7,177 nt of DNA, from NCBI GenBank assembly GCA_029879825.1, contig JAOUPL010000055.1:1-7177 (forward strand), read 5' to 3'. Position 1 is the stretch's first letter; the number at the start of each line of letters is the position of its first letter. This DNA comes from Candidatus Bathyarchaeota archaeon. GTDB taxonomy: Archaea; Thermoproteota; Bathyarchaeia; Bathyarchaeales; Bathyarchaeaceae. The notes under the pieces are model-generated. The model searched no databases. It was not told the DNA's origin and saw only the letters and a program-made list of their open reading frames with translations. The position numbers and the translations under genes were made by a program. Of the stretch, positions 1 to 4,069 are shown one piece after another.

Positions 1-1
1 A

Positions 2-193
2 TCGCCAATACCAGGTAGAGATGTTTCAGGTCGCCTAATTCCTTCGCAGGCTCCTCAAGGAACTAAACGGACTTCGAAGCGCTTTTTCTCTAACGTTCAA
101 TGCGAAGGATGCATGCATAAACGAACAGTCTACTGTTGGAGGCAGTGTCCCTACAACACATGGAAACGAGAGGCGCAGAGAAGAAAGTTTTGA
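2..193 (+). CDS. C-terminal fragment of an unrecognised Cys-rich protein (5' end outside window)
   Basis: The frame starting at base 2 is open from the window edge to a TGA at 191-193, giving 63 residues with no start needed inside the window. The second half has four cysteines spaced C-x2-C-x7-C-x3-C (motifs CEGC and CWRQC), followed by PYNTW and a basic tail ending RRKF. This spacing could hold a zinc ion, but I do not recognise the family. The first half is Pro/Gly/Ser/Arg-rich and looks disordered. The frame converges with the minus-strand gene ending at 215, leaving only 21 bp between the two stops, which is compact and plausible. Weak points are the short length, the missing N-terminus, and a GCATGCAT repeat inside the frame that elsewhere is intergenic. 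It could be chance open frame rather than a gene. Confidence 0.42.
   Translation, partial: SPIPGRDVSGRLIPSQAPQGTKRTSKRFFSNVQCEGCMHKRTVYCWRQCPYNTWKREAQRRKF
109..118. repeat. ATGCATGCAT palindrome, copy 1
   Basis: A perfect 10-bp palindrome of alternating purine and pyrimidine. The same ten bases recur exactly at 890-899 and 3457-3466, and the GCATGCAT core recurs at 198-205. This copy falls within the putative C-terminal coding frame at the left edge, where it encodes part of Cys-Met-His. The other copies are intergenic. Confidence 0.75.
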
Positions 194-197
194 AAGA

Positions 198-215
198 GCA
201 TGCATGCGCGCGCAT
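198..215. repeat. Composite palindrome: GCATGCAT joined to GCGCGCGC, between converging stop codons
   Basis: Eighteen bases of unbroken purine-pyrimidine alternation. The first half is the GCATGCAT repeat seen at 109, 890 and 3457. The second half is the GCGCGCGC repeat (206-213) seen at 1344, 3170, 3417 and 7133. The block nearly fills the 21-bp gap between the plus-strand TGA at 191-193 and the minus-strand TAA at 215-217. Such sequence can adopt Z-DNA under negative supercoiling, and a bidirectional 3'-end or insulator role is possible. Function is inference. Confidence 0.8.
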
Positions 216-454
216 TAGCTCTCTTTCGCCTCTATCAATTCAACCCTTCTCTTTCCTTTTGTGAGAGTGGAGACGTATACTTTGCCTTGTATTTCCAGTC
301 TCATCAAGGTCTTGTTTAGGTCTCCAAATCCTGCTTCTCCATGGGTGTCCTTAATCAGGTCGTAGAGCTCTACATCTGTCAGGGGGCCTTTTCTCTCCAA
401 GATTTCCACTATTGTCGTGTATAGAGGATGAGGTTTCCAGGTTTTTGTAGACAA
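215..454 (-). CDS. Small winged-helix-like DNA-binding protein, 79 aa
   Basis: The protein is short and charged with no Cys or membrane segment. Its order suggests a winged helix: helix 1 about residues 11-22 (LYTTIVEILERK), helix 2 about 27-36 (DVELYDLIK), a likely recognition helix about 43-56 (FGDLNKTLMRLEIQ), then a two-strand wing at 59-74 (VYVSTLTKGKRRVELIE). Winged-helix proteins of this size are common in archaea as transcription factors or parts of larger complexes; the target is unknown. The start is TTG at 452-454, since an in-frame TAG lies three codons upstream and no ATG or GTG intervenes. The Shine-Dalgarno match is weak. The gene is divergent from the TRAM gene, with about 165 bp between starts, so a local regulatory role is possible. 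Being real is likely; specific function is not assigned. Confidence 0.75.
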   Translation of the reverse strand: MSTKTWKPHPLYTTIVEILERKGPLTDVELYDLIKDTHGEAGFGDLNKTLMRLEIQGKVYVSTLTKGKRRVELIEAKES

Positions 455-504
455 CTCTAGATCCTACGCCACCGGTGTTGTGGTTTTTTCACTTGCCGAA
501 CCTG

Positions 505-514
505 CTTCATAAAG
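505..514 (-). promoter_or_regulatory. Candidate TATA element for the winged-helix gene
   Basis: On the minus strand this reads CTTTATGAAG and is preceded by the purine-rich GCAAAAAC, like a BRE. A transcript start about 25 bases downstream (near 485) would give a leader of about 30 bases before the TTG start. An 8-bp palindrome CACCGGTG (470-477) lies in that leader and could be an operator. Confidence 0.4.
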
Positions 515-518
515 TTTT

Positions 519-530
519 TGCACGCGCTAA
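519..530. repeat. Degenerate relative of the GCGCGCGC repeat (TGCACGCGCTAA)
   Basis: It resembles TGCGCGCGCTAG at 3416-3427 and TGCGCACGCTAA at 7092-7103, differing by one or two bases. It lies between the divergent winged-helix and TRAM promoters, immediately upstream of the minus-strand TATA element. Confidence 0.45.
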
Positions 531-562
531 AGCCTACAAAAGAATTAGCATAAAATGCAGAA

Positions 563-570
563 CATTTAAG
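563..570 (+). promoter_or_regulatory. Candidate TATA element for the TRAM gene
   Basis: CATTTAAG lies 50 to 57 bases before the ATG at 620. A transcript start about 25 bases further on (near 592) would leave a leader of about 28 bases carrying a purine-rich AGAGGAAG (605-612). This spacing supports the ATG at 620 over the in-frame GTG at 578, which would lie before the predicted transcript start. Confidence 0.45.
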
Positions 571-619
571 CCTTAAAGTGAGCATTATCATCACAAATGT
601 AGAAAGAGGAAGATGCCTT

Positions 620-871
620 ATGAGTTATTCGAGAAGAAGTAGTTATGGCCATGAGAGAAGACGTGGTCATGGCAAAGGCTTTAAGCGTTGCCCAGTTGAG
701 ACGGGAAAGGAATACGAAGTGGATATAACGGAAACGAGCCGCCAAGGAGAAGGTGTAGCCAGAATCCAGGGTTTCGTAATATACGTTGCCAACGCAAAGC
801 CTCGAGACCATGTGAGAATAAAGATCACGAGGATAGGCGTTAAAAACGCAAACGCAGAAATAGTCAAATAG
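620..871 (+). CDS. TRAM-domain RNA-binding protein, 83 aa
   Basis: Residues 1-22 are a basic Arg/Gly/Ser/His tail. Residues 24-83 form one complete TRAM domain, recognisable from CPVETGKEYEV, then RQGEGVARIQGFVIYV and NAKPRDHVRIKITR. The TRAM fold is a small OB-like beta barrel that binds RNA. Stand-alone archaeal TRAM proteins are known as RNA chaperones that act like bacterial cold-shock proteins, in some methanogens induced by cold, so a cytoplasmic role in unfolding mRNA structure is the best guess. The ATG at 620 is chosen over an in-frame GTG at 578 because it follows a GAGG-type ribosome site by about 10 bases, begins the typical basic tail, and fits the TATA spacing. It is a single-gene unit, divergent from the winged-helix gene. 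The family call is firm; the physiological role is inferred. Confidence 0.92.
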   Translation: MSYSRRSSYGHERRRGHGKGFKRCPVETGKEYEVDITETSRQGEGVARIQGFVIYVANAKPRDHVRIKITRIGVKNANAEIVK

Positions 872-889
872 AACCTTAATCCCCAAAAC

Positions 890-899
890 ATGCATGCAT
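890..899. repeat. ATGCATGCAT palindrome, copy 2
   Basis: It lies 18 bases after the TRAM stop codon and is followed by another TGCAT (900-904). It is identical to the copies at 109-118 and 3457-3466. The position suggests a 3'-end association, but no T tract follows. Confidence 0.78.
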
Positions 900-955
900 T
901 GCATACTTTCTCAGCCGTTCAACGTAGTTTCTTCAAGCAATAACACCTGTAAAAA

Positions 956-965
956 GTTTAAATTC
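956..965 (+). promoter_or_regulatory. Candidate TATA element for the AT-rich orphan gene
   Basis: GTTTAAATTC, preceded by AAAAA, is centred about 27 bases before the ATG at 988. That spacing predicts a leaderless or near-leaderless transcript, and no Shine-Dalgarno sequence precedes the ATG. Confidence 0.5.
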
Positions 966-987
966 TTTTAGAGTTGATAGATTATCT

Positions 988-1290
988 ATGACAGAAACGA
1001 CCAATATTAAGGACACTATATTTCAAACACTTCATACACCTAACAAGAGTATTTTGAAAAGAGTTCCAAATTTAAACCCAGAAGATTATTCTCGATTACT
1101 TTATTTAGTTATAGGACATGACTTGGGTAAAGGAAAGTATTTTGGATTGACATTCCCTTTGGAAGATAGTACTCATATAGCGGAATTAAGAGCCTTAAGC
1201 AACGGTTATGTTGAATTTAGAGATGGTGTTGTTAGAATGGGAGTGATCAAGTTAGAAAATTTAGGGAAAATATTGAGCTCCTTACATTAA
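988..1290 (+). CDS. AT-rich orphan protein, 100 aa, no recognised family
   Basis: I do not recognise this protein. It is soluble-looking, with a single Cys-free chain: an N-terminal helical half (about residues 5-42, including SILKRVPNLNPEDYSRLLYLVIG), a GKGKYFGL loop near 47-54, and an alpha/beta C-terminal half ending in a helix (LENLGKILSSL). There is no signal peptide or membrane span. By hand count its GC is about 33% (99 of 303), against roughly 45-50% in lines of dnaK counted the same way. Codons lean to A/T endings such as TTA and ATA. It also seems leaderless, whereas thermosome, TRAM and dnaK carry ribosome sites. Different composition and lack of family suggest recent acquisition or a fast-evolving orphan. 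The full-length open frame, ATG start and well-placed TATA element support a real gene. Confidence 0.68.
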   Translation: MTETTNIKDTIFQTLHTPNKSILKRVPNLNPEDYSRLLYLVIGHDLGKGKYFGLTFPLEDSTHIAELRALSNGYVEFRDGVVRMGVIKLENLGKILSSLH

Positions 1291-1342
1291 GCCTAGAAGT
1301 ATACATATTTTGTGAAATCTGCCAGATAGACCCATTAGTCAT

Positions 1343-1353
1343 TGCGCGCGCAT
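1343..1353. repeat. GCGCGCGC repeat, copy 2 (TGCGCGCGCAT)
   Basis: The GCGCGCGC core is at 1344-1351 within the perfect palindrome TGCGCGCGCA. It lies 52 bases after the orphan gene's stop and about 105 bases before the thermosome TATA box. Flanks resemble the copy at 205-217 (both read GCGCGCGCAT followed by A/T). Confidence 0.8.
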
Positions 1354-1375
1354 AACGTTTCTTGTAGTGTCTCCT

Positions 1376-1477
1376 AAAGTGCCAAAGTGGGCTATTTCAG
1401 GAAAATAAAAAACCCTATAGAAGAAACTTCCAAGCTCAAGCGATTGCTGAAAAAAGTATAAAGGGGACTGGCACTTT
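1376..1477. promoter_or_regulatory. Nine-base inverted repeat spanning the thermosome promoter (candidate operator)
   Basis: AAAGTGCCA at 1376-1384 is exactly reverse-complementary to TGGCACTTT at 1469-1477. The second arm sits between the TATA box (1457-1462) and the predicted transcript start (near 1484), where a bound repressor would block RNA polymerase. AAAGTG occurs again at 1384-1389. A chaperonin gene is expected to be stress-regulated, but this sequence does not match a regulator site I can name, and a chance 9-bp match in this span is possible. Confidence 0.35.
1449..1462 (+). promoter_or_regulatory. Thermosome promoter: BRE-like purines and TATAAA
   Basis: TATAAA at 1457-1462 is preceded by a purine run GAAAAAAG (1449-1456), matching an archaeal BRE/TATA pair. 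The expected start near 1482-1486 leaves a leader of about 31 to 35 bases before the GTG at 1517. This is the clearest promoter in the window. Confidence 0.75.
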
Positions 1478-1502
1478 CATCATGCTTGATTACTTAAAAG
1501 AT

Positions 1503-1510
1503 GAGGAGGA
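1503..1510 (+). promoter_or_regulatory. Strong ribosome binding site fixing the thermosome GTG start
   Basis: GAGGAGGA, with GGAGG at 1505-1509, lies 7 bases before the GTG at 1517-1519. This decides the start of the chaperonin gene, which lacks an ATG start. Confidence 0.85.
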
Positions 1511-1516
1511 AATAAC

Positions 1517-3157
1517 GTGGCGTATTTAACGCAAACCCAAAGCGGTGAACCAGTACTTATACTAAAGGAGGGAACTGGTCGAAGTAGGGGAAGAGAAGCG
1601 CAGAGAAACAATATTATGGCTGCCAAGGTCATCGCTGAGGCGATTAGATCCACGCTGGGGCCGCGTGGCATGGACAAAATGTTGGTGAGCGGCATAGGCG
1701 ATATAACAATCACCAATGATGGTGCGGCAATACTTGATGAGATAGATGTCCAACATCCAGCAGCAAAGATGATCGTTGAAGTCGCTAAAACCCAAGACGA
1801 CATGGTGGGAGATGGAACAACCACTGCTGTGGTTCTATCAGGAGAACTGCTAAAAGAGGCTGAAGAACTGCTAGAACAGAATATTCATCCAACATTAATC
1901 GTAAGCGGATATAGAAAAGCAGCTCAAAGAGCTATGGAAGTACTGGACAAGATGGGAATTACCGTAGATTTGGATGACAGAGAAACGCTGAAGAAGGTTG
2001 CTGTCACTTCGATGGGAAGCAAGGCTGTAGGTACAGCACGCGAACACTTTGCTGACATCGCTGTTGACGCAGTTAAGCAAATAGCTGAAAAACGTGGAGA
2101 CAAGTGGGTCGTTGACATCGACAACGTCCAGATCGTAAAGAAAGAAGGCAAAAGCCTTCAAGACACAGAGCTTGTAAGCGGCATAATACTAGACAAGGAA
2201 GTCGCCCACTCAGGCATGCCCAAAAGCCTGAAACAGGCCCAAATTGCCCTTGTAAATACACCGTTTGAAGTTGAGAAGACAGAGGTTAGCGCTGAGATTA
2301 GAATAAGAGACCCAACTCAGATAAAGGCGTTCCTTGACAAGGAGACCAACATGCTCAAGGGGATGGTTGAGAAAGTCAAGAAAGCAAAAGCTAATGTCTT
2401 GATTTGCCAGAAGGGCATCGACGACATGGCCCAACATTTCCTGGCCAAGGAAGGCATACTAACGGTTAGACGCACAAAAGAGTCTGACATGGAAAAGCTC
2501 TCAAGAGCAACCGCTGGAAAGGTTATAACAAACCTGTCTGATTTGAAACCGGAAGATTTGGGTTATGCTGAGCTTGTTGAGGAACGAAAGATCGGCGATG
2601 ACAAGATGGTCTTCGTTGAAGGGTGTAAGAACCCAAAATCTGTTTCGATCCTGATACGTGCAGGTTTACAACGGATGGTAGACGAAGCTGAACGTGTTAT
2701 GCACGATGCTTTGTCAGTTGTTGCTGATATATTCGCTAAGAACAAGGTCGTTGTGGGTGGCGGAGCCGTAGAAACTGAGGTGGCTAAGAAACTACGCGAG
2801 TATGCAGTCCAGATCGGCGGGAGAGAACAACTGGCAGTCGAGGCTTTTGCGAAATCCTTGGAAGCAATTCCTAAGACATTAGCTGAGAATGCTGGTTTAG
2901 AACAAATTGACATCATGGTTGAACTGAGGTCAGCCCACGAGAAACCCAAAGGACACTCGATGGGTGTCGACGTTTTCGCAGGCAAAGTTGTTAATATGTA
3001 CGAGAGAGGGGTTATTGAACCGTTGAGCGTTAAGGAACAAGCAATAAAATCAGCCGCAGAGGCATCAACTATGATTTTGAGGATTGACGATGTAATATCT
3101 GGCGGAAAGACCAAGGCTCCTCCTGGCGGTCCAGGTGGAATGCCTGGCGGCTATTGA
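1517..3157 (+). CDS. thsA: Thermosome subunit (group II chaperonin, Cpn60/TCP-1 family)
   Basis: This is a full-length 546-residue chaperonin subunit, normal for the family. It assembles into a double-ring cytoplasmic cage that folds proteins by ATP-driven closure of a built-in lid, without a GroES partner. Nucleotide-site motifs are intact: TLGPRGMDK (47-54), TNDGA (66-70), GDGTTT with Asp99 (98-103), the second catalytic Asp in MHDAL (about 397), and VVGGGAVE (412-419). The equatorial domain is roughly 1-145 and 400-520, with intermediate and apical parts between. The tail after about 530 is Gly/Pro/Met-rich and ends GGMPGGY, typical of archaeal subunits. GTG start, strong ribosome site and TATA promoter are upstream. 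No second subunit is in view, so homo- versus hetero-oligomer cannot be told; the paralogue letter is provisional. It lies upstream of grpE-dnaK-dnaJ, separated by about 350 bp with other promoters, so it is probably its own transcript. Confidence 0.98.
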   Translation: MAYLTQTQSGEPVLILKEGTGRSRGREAQRNNIMAAKVIAEAIRSTLGPRGMDKMLVSGIGDITITNDGAAILDEIDVQHPAAKMIVEVAKTQDDMVGDGTTTAVVLSGELLKEAEELLEQNIHPTLIVSGYRKAAQRAMEVLDKMGITVDLDDRETLKKVAVTSMGSKAVGTAREHFADIAVDAVKQIAEKRGDKWVVDIDNVQIVKKEGKSLQDTELVSGIILDKEVAHSGMPKSLKQAQIALVNTPFEVEKTEVSAEIRIRDPTQIKAFLDKETNMLKGMVEKVKKAKANVLICQKGIDDMAQHFLAKEGILTVRRTKESDMEKLSRATAGKVITNLSDLKPEDLGYAELVEERKIGDDKMVFVEGCKNPKSVSILIRAGLQRMVDEAERVMHDALSVVADIFAKNKVVVGGGAVETEVAKKLREYAVQIGGREQLAVEAFAKSLEAIPKTLAENAGLEQIDIMVELRSAHEKPKGHSMGVDVFAGKVVNMYERGVIEPLSVKEQAIKSAAEASTMILRIDDVISGGKTKAPPGGPGGMPGGY

Positions 3158-3169
3158 GGAATGCCTCCA

Positions 3170-3178
3170 GCGCGCGCG
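3170..3178. repeat. GCGCGCGC repeat, copy 3, just after the thermosome stop
   Basis: GCGCGCGCG begins 13 bases after the chaperonin TGA. It is the longest pure GC alternation in the window, though its flanks (AG before, GA after) differ from the TGC..GCA context of other copies. Confidence 0.8.
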
Positions 3179-3233
3179 GACAAATGGAGAGATCACCCAA
3201 CACCAGCAAATTCCTACAGACATTTCCCCCGCT

Positions 3234-3248
3234 AACCCCCATTTTTCT
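3234..3248 (+). terminator. Candidate thermosome terminator: pyrimidine tract with T5
   Basis: AACCCCCATTTTTCT contains five T residues (3242-3246) about 85 bases after the thermosome stop. Archaeal RNA polymerase can terminate at T-rich tracts without a hairpin. A near-identical tract (14 of 15) recurs at 3352-3366, perhaps as backup. Only the position and sequence support this. Confidence 0.35.
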
Positions 3249-3351
3249 ATGGCATATCTCCATAATTGAAACGCTACGGGATCAGGAAAAATCGATGCGC
3301 GGTTGCCCTAGCCTCGTAATAAATGGAGATGTCTCCAATTCCCCTCTCGCA

Positions 3352-3366
3352 AACCCCTATTTTTCT
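3352..3366 (+). terminator. Second pyrimidine/T5 tract, near copy of the first
   Basis: AACCCCTATTTTTCT differs by one base from 3234-3248. It lies just before a candidate TATA box (3387), so it could stop read-through transcription ahead of the grpE promoters. Confidence 0.3.
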
Positions 3367-3386
3367 GGTTATGAAATGCACCCTAC

Positions 3387-3393
3387 TATAAAG
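3387..3393 (+). promoter_or_regulatory. Distal candidate TATA box upstream of grpE
   Basis: TATAAAG matches the thermosome TATA box over seven bases. A start near 3412-3416 would coincide with the GCGCGCGC copy at 3417 and give a leader of about 95 bases. It could be a second grpE promoter or drive a short RNA. Confidence 0.35.
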
Positions 3394-3415
3394 TGATGCA
3401 ATTGGTTCATAGAAA

Positions 3416-3427
3416 TGCGCGCGCTAG
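3416..3427. repeat. GCGCGCGC repeat, copy 4 (TGCGCGCGCTAG)
   Basis: All 12 bases are the exact reverse complement of CTAGCGCGCGCA at 7130-7141 after dnaJ. The two copies thus bracket the grpE-dnaK-dnaJ operon in opposite orientation. Upstream flank extends the alternation by one base (A at 3415). Confidence 0.8.
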
Positions 3428-3449
3428 ATGGCTTCGTACAACAAGAAAA

Positions 3450-3458
3450 TTTATTTAT
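3450..3458 (+). promoter_or_regulatory. Proximal candidate TATA box for grpE-dnaK-dnaJ
   Basis: TTTATTTAT is preceded by the purine-rich CAAGAAAA, a reasonable BRE/TATA pair. A transcript start near 3478-3483 leaves a leader of about 26 to 31 bases before the TTG at 3509. It overlaps the palindrome at 3456-3467. Confidence 0.55.
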
Positions 3459-3467
3459 GCATGCATA
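3456..3467. repeat. TATGCATGCATA palindrome overlapping the grpE TATA box
   Basis: A perfect 12-bp palindrome containing the third exact ATGCATGCAT (3457-3466). It begins inside the TATA element and reaches to about 10 bases before the predicted transcript start. A protein bound here would interfere with TBP/TFB or polymerase. Confidence 0.75.
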
Positions 3468-3508
3468 CCCGTAAGAATATCATAGGCTGAGTCCGAAGAT
3501 GAGAAAAT

Positions 3509-4069
3509 TTGCCTCCCAAGCATGATAAGAAGGAAGCCGACGGTGAAAAAGAAGAGATCTGCACGAAAAATGTGACAGAACTCGAGGCTTCGCTCAAGGA
3601 AAAGACAAAAATAGAGGAGACATACCTCAACCAACTCAAATACGCCAGAGCTGACCTTGAAAACCTGCAGAAACACATGCAAAAGCGTATTGATGAAGGA
3701 GTGGCCATGGAAAAGGAGAAGCTCATCCTGCAACTGGTACCTGTTGCCGAAGAACTCGATCTTGCCCTAGAAGAGGCGAGAAAAGATAGGAATGGCAGTC
3801 TCCTAGAAGGGACAGAGATGGTAACAAAGAAACTCTGGAAAGTACTCAATTGTGAGGGACTATGCCCAATAGACGCCGTTGGAAAACCTTTCGACCCGCA
3901 CATACATGAAGCTGTGCAGGAAGTTGAGACATGCAACCAGCCTGAGGGAACAGTAATAGAGGAGGTTAGAAAGGGCTACCTCCTAAACGACAAAGTGCTC
4001 AGACCTAGCATGGTGAAAGTAGCATGCAATCCGCGCCCCATCAGAGTTCAAAAGGTGAATGAAAAATGA
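3509..4069 (+). CDS. grpE: GrpE, nucleotide exchange factor for DnaK
   Basis: GrpE binds the DnaK ATPase domain as a dimer and opens it to release ADP. The 186 residues fit the family: a charged, likely disordered start (1-20), a long coiled-coil helix (about 22-72, including RADLENLQKHMQKR), a short helix bundle (74-112), and the beta domain that contacts DnaK (about 122-175) with GKPFDPHIHEAV and GYLLNDKVLRPSMVKV. The start is TTG at 3509, forced by an in-frame TGA three codons upstream. The ribosome site is poor. A mini frame from ATG 3499 to TGA 3525 overlaps the start. The stop overlaps the dnaK start as ATGA (4066-4069), so the two are translationally coupled. Five cysteines (18, 115, 119, 142, 173) seem many for a GrpE. 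The gene is of bacterial origin by family history, as in other archaea with DnaK. Confidence 0.96.
   Translation: MPPKHDKKEADGEKEEICTKNVTELEASLKEKTKIEETYLNQLKYARADLENLQKHMQKRIDEGVAMEKEKLILQLVPVAEELDLALEEARKDRNGSLLEGTEMVTKKLWKVLNCEGLCPIDAVGKPFDPHIHEAVQEVETCNQPEGTVIEEVRKGYLLNDKVLRPSMVKVACNPRPIRVQKVNEK
4053..4058 (+). promoter_or_regulatory. Ribosome binding site for dnaK inside the grpE end
   Basis: AGGTGA lies 7 bases before the dnaK ATG at 4066 and within the last codons of grpE. It matches the archaeal 16S 3' end well and fixes the dnaK start. Confidence 0.8.

Larger units (their letters stand above)
3158..3508. other. Non-coding spacer between thermosome and grpE
   Basis: No convincing gene is present. 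A TTG-initiated 80-codon frame from 3154 has low-complexity, non-family sequence and overlaps the chaperonin stop. The spacer holds two GCGCGCGC copies, one ATGCATGCAT copy, two T5 tracts, two candidate TATA boxes, and scattered near-repeats. AAATGGAGA occurs at 3182-3190 and 3321-3329, with ATCTCCAT at 3256-3263 as the inverse of ATGGAGAT at 3323-3330. I see no tRNA- or rRNA-like structure. A small RNA cannot be excluded. Confidence 0.7.

Noticed and set aside
578..619. GTG-initiated N-terminal extension of the TRAM protein
   Set aside because: It would begin about 8 bases after the TATA element, before the expected transcript start, and adds residues unlike the family.
566..904. 112-codon minus-strand frame over the TRAM gene
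   Set aside because: It lies antisense to a clear TRAM domain and its sequence is aromatic/Cys-rich without family features; a shadow frame.
2563..3114. 183-codon minus-strand frame inside the thermosome gene
   Set aside because: Ser/Thr/Ile-rich low-complexity translation antisense to a conserved chaperonin; a product of codon bias.
3154..3396. 80-codon plus-strand frame after the thermosome
   Set aside because: TTG start overlaps the chaperonin stop, no ribosome site, no recognisable sequence, and it covers T tracts and repeats that look regulatory.
3393..3502. Possible C/D-box RNA (GTGATGC at 3393, CTGA at 3486, GATGA at 3498)
   Set aside because: C box is imperfect and the distance to the CTGA is too long; more likely chance in the grpE leader.
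3451..3936. 161-codon minus-strand frame over grpE
   Set aside because: Ser/Phe/Cys-rich translation antisense to GrpE's charged coiled coil; no start context.
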